Source of the DNA: Methylomarinum sp.
GTDB lineage: Bacteria > Pseudomonadota > Gammaproteobacteria > Methylococcales > Methylomonadaceae
Direction: 5' to 3'
Length of the DNA: 7,409 nt
Assembly (NCBI GenBank): GCA_013139755.1
Contig: WTAG01000008.1
Location: 1 to 7,409 of the forward strand
Shown here one piece after another: positions 1 to 5,113 of the stretch. The translations under genes were made by a program, and so were the position numbers. The first letter of the stretch is position 1, and the number at the start of each line of letters is the position of its first letter. Under the pieces are notes generated by a model. That model saw only the letters and a program-made list of their open reading frames with translations, was not told the origin of the DNA and did not search any database.

Positions 1-51
1 ACAAGAGCGGCAATTCAGAGACGAGTTAATCTTGCGATAACGGACCCCTTA

Positions 52-90
52 AGCCACACTCTTGTCATTGGTGAGTGTAGCTGTTATTTT
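52..90 (+). terminator. Probable intrinsic terminator of a gene left of the window
   Basis: A six-base stem ACACTC (56-61) / GAGTGT (73-78) is extended by AGC (52-54) / GCT (80-82) across one mismatch, with an 11-base loop. The downstream bases GTTATTTTAC are T-rich. The arrangement fits a rho-independent terminator reading rightward. An open frame at positions 2-40 ends in TAA 11 bases before the stem and could be the last 12 codons of the gene it serves, but that tail is too short to identify. Confidence 0.45.
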
Positions 91-122
91 ACCTTCTAAT
101 CAACTACTAATTTCAATGGTAG

Positions 123-176
123 ACCCCAATGTCTACCCCAATGTCTTATGTCTTTCCAATGCTAGATTTAATGTCT
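123..176 (+). repeat. Short tandem repeat cluster, ACCCCAATGTCT unit
   Basis: A 12-base unit ACCCCAATGTCT occurs twice in perfect tandem (123-134 and 135-146). Degenerate copies of its AATGTCT core follow: TATGTCT (147-153), CAATGCT (157-163) and AATGTCT (170-176). A further CCCAATGTCT lies at 2608-2617, in the other repeat-rich gap. The function is unknown; it could be slippage-derived or a cluster of protein-binding sites. Confidence 0.6.
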
Positions 177-403
177 AAAGTTTTTGGCATTTCTGCCGAT
201 AGGTGTAACTGTTTGACAGTAAACGCATAGTTTACCTTCTGGTTTGAATAGAAGCACAAATCCACAAGGCGACCAGTCTGGTGTGTTAGGTCGTTTTTTT
301 CGACTGGCTGCAAAGATTTCCCTCTTAACGCTGTTAAAGGACAAGCGTATTTGTTCGAGGAAAAGTTGTAGAAAGTGGTGGGTTAAGTTTGTCAGGCAAT
401 ACA

Positions 404-436
404 CCTCATCGTTTGTATCTGTTCTCGTTGATGAGG
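404..436 (+). promoter_or_regulatory. Hairpin CCTCATC/GATGAGG covering an SD sequence
   Basis: Perfect 7-bp inverted repeat: CCTCATC (404-410) and GATGAGG (430-436), separated by 19 bases. The right arm contains the GAGG that would serve as ribosome binding site of the short ORF at 443. No T-run follows, so it is not a terminator. If transcribed, it could hide or expose that SD. A regulatory role is inference only. Confidence 0.3.
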
Positions 437-442
437 CTAATC

Positions 443-484
443 ATGAAAAAAGTTGTGTCATTCGGGTATTTTGCCGCTAGGTAA
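443..484 (+). CDS. Possible 13-residue leader peptide ORF (MKKVVSFGYFAAR)
   Basis: A short ORF starts ATG AAA AAA and ends at TAA (482-484). It has a plausible Shine-Dalgarno GAGG (433-436) six bases before the ATG. That SD lies inside the right arm of a perfect 7-bp inverted repeat (404-410 / 430-436), so its access could be switched. The ORF ends 113 bases before the cytochrome-lectin gene on the same strand. The peptide is not enriched in one amino acid, so classical amino-acid attenuation is not suggested. It could equally be a chance ORF; no homology can be judged at this length. Confidence 0.25.
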   Translation: MKKVVSFGYFAAR

Positions 485-597
485 GCTTGTTAGACAGGTA
501 TAAAAAATCATTAGTCTTTTTTGTGTTTTATAAGCCCAATTTGCTGACCATAGTTGTGTGGAAAATATCTTTTTAAATATTAAATTTAGGTGAAAAT

Positions 598-2181
598 ATG
601 AAGTTAAGTCGTGTTTCATTATTGAGTTCTATTGTTATGCTGGCATCATTCTCTGGTATGGCCGAAGCAGGTTCCGCCTGTACGACCAGTGTAGCTAATG
701 GCAGTTCTGTTAATGGTAAATCTTTGTGGGGAGAGGTTCCTACTCAAGGTGGGCCATCCGCTGACACTTGTGATGTGGATCAATTTGCTTGGAACAATTT
801 TTTATACCTGACTGCTGATGATAGCTCGGGACATCCACGGTTTATGAGTTTGGCTCCTTGGTACGATGCCTTGCCAAAATTAGGAAAACCGGTTTGGACT
901 GGCAAGTACGCTGAGCTTAAATCTACGCAAATGAATAAAAATATGAATCACCTGCAAGCGGGTGACTCTTTTCATTTATTAGACGTGAGCGGCAAAACGG
1001 TTACTTATGATATTCGTGTTAACGAGGACTTTGTTAACTATATTGTTGATAACAGCATGTATTCCAAGCCTGCTTTAAATAAAGCCGCTAATGCTTTTAA
1101 TGCAGACCAGACTAAAGGAGGGGTGTGGTTACCTCCTACTACAGCGGCATCTAAAAAATCAGCGCTTGAGATTAAGACGGCATGGCGTGATTATGGTAGT
1201 AAACCAAGCGATTGCCCCTCTACCACGATGCATTGTGAAAAAGATAGTGAGGGCATCTGGTGGGGGCTGATTGGTATGCATTTAGTGCAAAAAACCCCTA
1301 ACCACGGCGAAATGATTTGGGCATCTTTTGAGCATGTTGCCAATGCGCCTGATTGTGCAGTGGGTGGCAGTAATCCTATCCAACAGAACCCTGCTGGGTT
1401 AAGTAATGGATGGAATCTATTTAACTATGACATCTATACCGCAGCGGGTGGTAAAGACAAAACATGTGCATACCCTCAAAGCGGTGTGACTGATCCTTTG
1501 TGCTTAACTAACTCAAATCCAGCTGGCGATAATGAAACTTGGGTCTCGGTTAATATCTGTCGTACAGATCAGTTGCCTCCAGCGACTAATTGTGATTCTG
1601 CGACCAGTAATCTGGGTATTACTTCTTGCTTAAATAGCAGTGTGCAAACAACGCTTAATAATAAATGGGCTAATTATCAGTTAATTGGTGCAGAGTGGGG
1701 TTCTTGGGGAGCTGCCCAAGGACAAATAACACCATTAACTGGTTGTTTTAACATATATGATGGCACAGGGTCTGGCGTTGGATCACTGGGGATGAGTTGT
1801 ACTAATCCAGCTCCCACAGCTGAGAATACGATGAATATTGCGGGTACTACGAATTTGGCAAACACTACGATGGAAACATGGATGCAAAAGGGTATCAGTC
1901 TTACCACTGGCTCAGGTAAGTCATCAGAAACCTGGACTCAGCAAGATTGTTTTTCATGTCATCAACCAACTACGGCCTCTTATCAAGGTGATATGAGTCA
2001 CTTGTTTGGGCGTGTTCAGCAGAAAACGGCTGATATTCAAGCAGGCCCTATATTTGATAATGACCAAGCTAAGCAAGTCTGTCCAACAGTATGTAAAAGT
2101 GTGGATAGTCAATGGAATGGGCAATGGACTACAACTGTGCCGGGCGTAATGTCAGTTTGTGGATGTGAGGTGAAAAAATAG
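598..2181 (+). CDS. Exported c-type cytochrome family protein with C-terminal mannan-binding-lectin-like domain
   Basis: 527 residues. A Sec signal peptide (basic MKLSR, hydrophobic core, cleavage expected after AEA at residue 24) sends it to the periplasm or outside. One heme c site is visible: C451-F-S-C454-H455; M466 is a possible second ligand. The long N-terminal part (about 45-440) has no function I can name; its landmarks are QFAWNNFLYL near the start and NHGEMIWASFEHVANAPDC (235-253), which I recall from uncharacterised cytochrome c family proteins. The tail (482-525) reads AGPIF-DNDQA, then WNGQW (506-510) and PGVMSVCGC. This closely matches one repeat of the Microcystis viridis lectin MVL (mannan-binding protein family), with four extra Cys (495, 499, 521, 523). 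The start is set by AGGTG (588-592), five bases before ATG. It stands alone and is followed by a terminator. Export, heme attachment and the lectin match are well supported; electron transfer and sugar binding are inferred. Confidence 0.85.
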   Translation: MKLSRVSLLSSIVMLASFSGMAEAGSACTTSVANGSSVNGKSLWGEVPTQGGPSADTCDVDQFAWNNFLYLTADDSSGHPRFMSLAPWYDALPKLGKPVWTGKYAELKSTQMNKNMNHLQAGDSFHLLDVSGKTVTYDIRVNEDFVNYIVDNSMYSKPALNKAANAFNADQTKGGVWLPPTTAASKKSALEIKTAWRDYGSKPSDCPSTTMHCEKDSEGIWWGLIGMHLVQKTPNHGEMIWASFEHVANAPDCAVGGSNPIQQNPAGLSNGWNLFNYDIYTAAGGKDKTCAYPQSGVTDPLCLTNSNPAGDNETWVSVNICRTDQLPPATNCDSATSNLGITSCLNSSVQTTLNNKWANYQLIGAEWGSWGAAQGQITPLTGCFNIYDGTGSGVGSLGMSCTNPAPTAENTMNIAGTTNLANTTMETWMQKGISLTTGSGKSSETWTQQDCFSCHQPTTASYQGDMSHLFGRVQQKTADIQAGPIFDNDQAKQVCPTVCKSVDSQWNGQWTTTVPGVMSVCGCEVKK

Positions 2182-2188
2182 TAAAAAA

Positions 2189-2228
2189 GGCGCCTGGTAT
2201 TTCTTTAAAGAGCCAGGCGCTCTTACTT
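2189..2228 (+). terminator. Rho-independent terminator after the cytochrome-lectin gene
   Basis: A perfect 8-bp GC-rich stem, GCGCCTGG (2190-2197) / CCAGGCGC (2213-2220), with a 15-base loop starts eight bases past the stop codon. It is followed by the moderately T-rich TCTTACTTGT and preceded by six A, so it could work weakly in both directions. It closes the gene at 598-2181. Confidence 0.75.
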
Positions 2229-2455
2229 GTTGGCGTATGTTTTTAAGTGCTGTTTTTATAACAAAGTTAACCTTTCTATCTTGTTGGGTTGGGAAATGTG
2301 GATAAAACCAAGCGCTTTTTTGTGACAAAATCATGACAAAAGCAAAGAATGATCTGATTTTATAGAGGTAAATTGTTAAAATTGGGGATTACTCATCAAA
2401 TTAAGTCATCATGAAAAAACATTCTGCACTTCCCAAGGAAGCAGAGCACTAGGGG

Positions 2456-2605
2456 CAGGTCTTTGATTTATGACTATTAAAACTCCATTTTCTGGTTATG
2501 ACGTGCTAGCAAATTTAATCCTAAAAGATCTAGTCGCACTATCCTTCGTCTTGTAGTTATTATTCAACAAGCTCAACGTAGCAATTATCATAAATCAAAG
2601 ACTTG
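2456..2605. mobile_element. Possible MITE-like element or decayed insertion sequence
   Basis: CAGGTCTTTGATTTATGA (2456-2473) and the reverse complement of 2588-2605 agree at 17 of 18 positions, with 15 bp perfect (2459-2473 / 2588-2602). Weaker similarity continues outward to about 2447 and 2614 (22 of 27 overall). The enclosed 114 bases carry no transposase motif, only ORFs of about 30 codons or fewer. No clear target-site duplication was found. Small size and terminal inverted repeats fit a miniature non-autonomous element; a long RNA hairpin is the alternative. Confidence 0.35.
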
Positions 2606-2633
2606 AACCCAATGTCTTTGTGGTTGATTTTTT
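2596..2633 (+). terminator. Terminator-like hairpin at the edge of the inverted-repeat element
   Basis: CAAAGAC (2596-2602) and GTCTTTG (2614-2620) form a perfect 7-bp stem with an 11-base loop; six T (2628-2633) follow after seven bases. The left arm is shared with the larger inverted repeat, so the two structures are mutually exclusive. The T-run is too far away for a strong intrinsic terminator, and no gene directly upstream needs it. Confidence 0.25.
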
Positions 2634-2750
2634 AGTTATAAAAAACTTGGAATAACAGCATGCTCTGCCTGGCCCCATTTATTTTGATCTACATATCCTG
2701 CACTCTAGCATCAGTTATCAGTCAAAAAAAGACTTAAGTCCAATAACTCT

Positions 2751-2804
2751 AAACGGGATAACATGTATTTAGTACAAGATAAACGGATATGGATAACATT
2801 TAGT
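2751..2804 (+). repeat. Imperfect direct repeat AAACGG-GGATAACAT-TTTAGT
   Basis: Two copies share three blocks in the same order: AAACGG (2751-2756, 2781-2786), GGATAACAT (2756-2764, 2791-2799) and TTTAGT (2768-2773, 2799-2804). Spacing between blocks differs by a few bases. The copies start 30 bases apart, close to three helical turns. No gene start is near, so a role as operator is not supported. Confidence 0.45.
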
Positions 2805-2903
2805 CCTTGAGCACAACAGCCCCATCAACCATTTAATTCATAACTGGGATAAGCAATAACAGCAAAGCTGATGAAGGGCCTGTTAATAGCATATCGCTAC
2901 TAA

Positions 2904-2944
2904 TCTCTGCTATGCTCAGCATTACATTTATAAGCAAGCAGAGA
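2904..2944 (-). terminator. Hairpin downstream of the beta-propeller gene
   Basis: TCTCTGCT (2904-2911) and AGCAGAGA (2937-2944) form a perfect 8-bp stem around a 25-base loop; the loop begins with a smaller palindrome, ATGCTCAGCAT (2912-2922). On the minus strand it starts about 18 bases after the stop of the gene at 3855-2962, the right place for a 3' end structure. No U-run follows on that strand, so it may stabilise the 3' end rather than terminate by itself. Confidence 0.3.
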
Positions 2945-2961
2945 CGAGCAAATGATAATGC

Positions 2962-3855
2962 TTAAAATGGCAGAATGACGACCTTATTCTCTTTAAATAA
3001 AGGAATAAGTAGACGCTTACGTTTGGTATCTATACCAAGATCAGCGGGCGCATCCAAAGCTTTCGCAAATACAGTAAATGTGAGGTCTTTGTTCAGGGCA
3101 TAAATGGCGGACCCACCCCAACTGGATAGCAGAAAACGGCCATCTTTAAGCTTAACCAAACCGTCCAACCCGTCATTGGGCGGCGTCGGCAGAGCTGTTT
3201 GTTTACCCGCACGGTTGATGCTGATCATTTTTCCAGAACCAAAAGTGACTATCACGAGCTGTCCATTATCATCCCAAATGCCGTTAGGGCCTCCCAAATC
3301 TTTGTCTTTAATGACTGTTTGGTATTGACCATTGGCCCAGACTTTGTAAATCGCATCCGTACCAGAGGGCACAAGTCCTGCTTTAAAACCGCTATCGGTT
3401 ACGTAAACGTAATCACCGGCTCCAGGCGTTATGCCATTTAAGAATGTGCTTCCGGTGATGGTGATAGATTTTTTTTGTTGACCGTCTGACAACCTAAACA
3501 CATGCACTTGATCGATGTCTGTTACAAATAAATTCTCGCCGACAATGGCTGCCCCCTTGGGTGCATTCAAAGTAACGCCTTCTTTTTTTCCATCAATCCA
3601 TTTAAGATCGATAACACGTCCATCGGGTTTAAGTTTGGAAATAAAGCCATTACCATCGACGGCTAAAGATCCACCATTGATATTAGTCACCAGATAAACA
3701 TCATCAACGGCGTTGTATTCCACCGACTCTGGCGTGGCAAAACCAGCATCAGCCACGACAATTTTCTTAGCAGGCTCCTTTGCAAATGCCACGACTGACC
3801 AAATCAGTGATAGCAATATAATAATAACTTCTTTTGGTTTGTATGCTGTTTTCAT
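2962..3855 (-). CDS. Exported SMP-30/gluconolactonase-like beta-propeller protein
   Basis: 297 residues, beginning with a signal peptide (basic start, hydrophobic 10-24, A-F-A cleavage site at 23-25), so periplasmic. The mature part is a six-bladed propeller-like chain with blade motifs such as NLFVTDID, YVYVTDSGF, LVIVTFGSG and FLLSSWGGS. Residues placed like the divalent-metal ligands of SMP-30 are present: E43 (TPESVEY), N140 (FLNGIT), N191 (GGPNGIW) and D231 (GLDGL). That suggests a metal-dependent lactonase-type fold, but the substrate cannot be read from sequence; a ligand-binding or NHL-like scaffold role is possible. The start is firm: AAGGAGG (3861-3867) lies five bases before the ATG. 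It appears monocistronic, convergent with the cytochrome-lectin gene and about 240 bases after the hydroxylase gene on the same strand. Confidence 0.8.
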   Translation of the reverse strand: MKTAYKPKEVIIILLSLIWSVVAFAKEPAKKIVVADAGFATPESVEYNAVDDVYLVTNINGGSLAVDGNGFISKLKPDGRVIDLKWIDGKKEGVTLNAPKGAAIVGENLFVTDIDQVHVFRLSDGQQKKSITITGSTFLNGITPGAGDYVYVTDSGFKAGLVPSGTDAIYKVWANGQYQTVIKDKDLGGPNGIWDDNGQLVIVTFGSGKMISINRAGKQTALPTPPNDGLDGLVKLKDGRFLLSSWGGSAIYALNKDLTFTVFAKALDAPADLGIDTKRKRLLIPLFKENKVVILPF

Positions 3856-3860
3856 GAAAA

Positions 3861-3867
3861 CCTCCTT
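3861..3867 (-). promoter_or_regulatory. Strong ribosome binding site of the beta-propeller gene
   Basis: On the minus strand AAGGAGG sits five bases before the ATG. It directly abuts a perfect 14-bp palindrome (3848-3861) that spans the start codon, so initiation may be sensitive to local structure. Confidence 0.7.
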
Positions 3868-4092
3868 CGATCAGTTAAAATTTGAGTAACATTTAAATAA
3901 TCACTCCAAGATAAGCAGTTAACTTAATGCCTCGCGTATGTGGTAAAGCGAATCTTCAAACGCCTTGACACAATCGTAGACATTATCACATGTCGGCACA
4001 AAGCTAGTGCTGTTTAGCATCATATATACAGTAGGATTAGGCTTCACATTGTTTGGTTTCAACTTGCATTTCCTGTTCTTGGGTTTTGCTAA

Positions 4093-4575
4093 TCAATCTT
4101 GCACTTTGCTTTTAACGCGTGTTCTGAGGAGGTAATCAAACCATGGCCAAGTAACACACCAATTTGCACAAGAGTTTCTACCAAGGTGATGTTCAAAATG
4201 CCAACGCAAATGTCGCCTTGCCCAAACTGGGTCTAGGTGGGCCTTACGATGTTTGTAATAATATAGGGCTAAAGACACATATACTGCACTGGTAAATGCA
4301 GGAACTATTAAGAACATCGGCACGTGCAGTAATACAATACTGGCTAACACAACTAGTTCTTTGCTTTGAGTATTCCAGGTTTTTAAGTTCAACTTTTGAT
4401 ACCCCGGATCAAGCATTCCGTTACGGGCACTGATAACATGATGTTCTTGCAAATGATAAGCCCAAAAACTATGCTTTTTTCTCCCCAGAGCATGGAGAAT
4501 ATACTTGTGTATCAGCCATTCACCGGCATTGGCATATAATAAACCTAGAAAGAATTGAACGATTAAAGTGAGCAT
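4093..4575 (-). CDS. Small membrane hydroxylase, fatty acid hydroxylase/sterol desaturase superfamily
   Basis: 160 residues with the histidine clusters that bind a di-iron centre in this superfamily: H23-KYIL-H28, H41-LQE-H45-H46, H109/H113, and H122-LRW-H126-FE-H129-H130. Hydrophobic stretches at about 1-20 and 74-104 are membrane segments. The end, NWCVTWPWFDYLL, matches the usual terminal motif (N-x-G-V-T-x-P-x-W-D-x-L) with Cys in place of Gly. Such enzymes hydroxylate or desaturate lipid-like substrates at the cytoplasmic membrane; the actual substrate (fatty acid, carotenoid, sterol or hopanoid) is not evident. The ATG is the only standard start before the upstream in-frame stop, yet no good SD precedes it, so translation may be weak. 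The reading frame stays open for 57 codons past the TGA. Confidence 0.75.
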   Translation of the reverse strand: MLTLIVQFFLGLLYANAGEWLIHKYILHALGRKKHSFWAYHLQEHHVISARNGMLDPGYQKLNLKTWNTQSKELVVLASIVLLHVPMFLIVPAFTSAVYVSLALYYYKHRKAHLDPVWARRHLRWHFEHHLGRNSCANWCVTWPWFDYLLRTRVKSKVQD

Positions 4576-4593
4576 TAGATATTGAAAGATTTT

Positions 4594-4617
4594 TTGGCAG
4601 TGAATTATCTTGGCAGT
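4594..4617 (-). repeat. Direct repeat TTGGCAGT upstream of the hydroxylase gene
   Basis: TTGGCAGT occurs at 4594-4601 and 4610-4617, 16 bases apart start to start, in the 45 bases before the hydroxylase ATG (ACTGCCAA on its coding strand). The position fits a regulator's half-sites, but no promoter boxes could be assigned with confidence. Confidence 0.3.
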
Positions 4618-4717
4618 ATTAAAAATTATTTACAAGAAAACAGTTTATTATCTCCGTGATACAGGAATTGCTGAGGAACGAATTACATCATGGATGGTGT
4701 GTAGTAAAACAATGCAG

Positions 4718-4745
4718 GAACAGTTGTCGAGGAGCAGTTGCCGAG
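4718..4745 (+). repeat. 14-bp tandem repeat
   Basis: GAACAGTTGTCGAG (4718-4731) is followed directly by GAGCAGTTGCCGAG (4732-4745), identical at 12 of 14 positions. It is part of a GC-rich island in an otherwise AT-rich gap between the GDCCVxC and hydroxylase genes. No coding role is visible. Confidence 0.5.
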
Positions 4746-4769
4746 CGCATCTTTCGCGCGCCTGATGCG
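4746..4769 (-). terminator. Hairpin downstream of the GDCCVxC gene
   Basis: CGCATC (4746-4751) and GATGCG (4764-4769) form a perfect 6-bp stem around a 12-base loop that contains CGCGCG. On the minus strand it lies about 46 bases past the stop of the GDCCVxC gene, where the redox operon should end. No U-run follows on that strand (only TTT on the plus strand), so terminator function is uncertain. Confidence 0.3.
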
Positions 4770-4815
4770 TTTCCTATGTTATTACCTTAACTTAATGACA
4801 TTGCTGATAGGCCCT

Positions 4816-5058
4816 TTATTTTCTACAGCAACCTTTGGATTCACCTTTTAACAGGGATTCTTGAATAGGAGGGCAGGGGACATTGCCAAAAGAGCAAAAA
4901 ACACAGCAATCATCTGCGTTGGGTTTTAATAGACATCCGCAGCCTTTGCAATCGTAAAAAAATTGGCATGCATTAGTCGGCATGGTTTCTAATTCTTTGT
5001 GACCGCAGTTTGGACAAGTAATGGTTGATTGTAATTGAGGTTCAGCTGATGAGGTCAT
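4816..5058 (-). CDS. GDCCVxC-family small Cys-rich protein
   Basis: 80 residues with 12 cysteines and no signal peptide, so probably cytoplasmic. The N-terminal half has zinc-ribbon-like pairs: C15-PN-C18, then C37-KG-C40-G-C42 with C31 nearby. The second half carries the family signature DDCCVFCSFGNVPCPPIQ (49-66), with D for the first G; the chain ends in a GCC motif (C77, C78). The family is named from memory as the GDCCVxC domain (seleno)proteins; some relatives carry selenocysteine, but here all positions are ordinary Cys codons. Metal binding or thiol redox is a reasonable guess; no function is established. SD GGAG (5067-5070) lies eight bases before the ATG. It starts 55 bases after the stop of the redox fusion on the same strand, with no terminator seen between, so the two are probably co-transcribed. 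Confidence 0.75.
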   Translation of the reverse strand: MTSSAEPQLQSTITCPNCGHKELETMPTNACQFFYDCKGCGCLLKPNADDCCVFCSFGNVPCPPIQESLLKGESKGCCRK

Positions 5059-5113
5059 TTAGCTTACTCCGGTTGTGCCTGCTAGGCTGGGTGTTGGTTC
5101 CCATCATCATAAC

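Larger units (their letters stand above)
91..597. other. About 500 bases without a convincing full-length gene
   Basis: Two overlapping open frames of 78 codons exist here on opposite strands (244-480 plus, starting TTG; 404-168 minus). Neither has a clear ribosome binding site or a recognisable motif, so I do not call them genes. What is visible instead: a cluster of AATGTCT repeats (123-176), two adjoining palindromes (208-235), a hairpin followed by a possible 13-residue leader ORF (404-484), and an A/T-rich inverted repeat, TATAAAA (499-505) / TTTTATA (526-532), flanking a run of six T (517-522). No good sigma-70 promoter could be pinned down: TTGACA at 213-218 has no matching -10 box. 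Confidence 0.5.
2229..2961. other. Non-coding, repeat-rich gap between convergent genes
   Basis: No open frame with recognisable content or a convincing ribosome binding site is visible. The gap holds two TGACAAAA copies spaced 11 bases (2323-2330, 2334-2341), an 18-bp inverted-repeat pair (2456-2473 / 2588-2605), an outer inverted pair GCAGAGCA (2441-2448) / TGCTCTGC (2661-2668), the perfect palindrome GACTTAAGTC (2731-2740), an imperfect direct repeat (2751-2804) and a hairpin close to the beta-propeller gene (2904-2944). This density suggests accumulated small elements or decayed mobile DNA. Confidence 0.55.

Noticed and set aside
2..40. Possible last 12 codons of an upstream gene (ending ELILR)
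   Set aside because: Fits the terminator at 52-90, but far too short to tell from chance; another frame is open to position 102.
168..404. 78-codon minus-strand open frame
   Set aside because: No convincing SD or motif; it crosses the AATGTCT repeat edge and both palindromes at 208-235.
244..480. 78-codon plus-strand open frame starting TTG
   Set aside because: No SD before the TTG, no recognisable domain, and a same-length frame opposes it on the other strand.
2490..2590. 31-codon minus-strand ORF inside the inverted-repeat element
   Set aside because: No SD and no transposase-like motif; its length is expected by chance.
3965..3995. TTGACA as -35 of a plus-strand promoter
   Set aside because: No acceptable -10 hexamer 16-18 bases downstream, and no plus-strand gene follows.
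4816..5058. Selenoprotein reading of the GDCCVxC gene
   Set aside because: All signature positions are normal Cys codons, the gene has no in-frame TGA, and no SECIS-like hairpin was identified.
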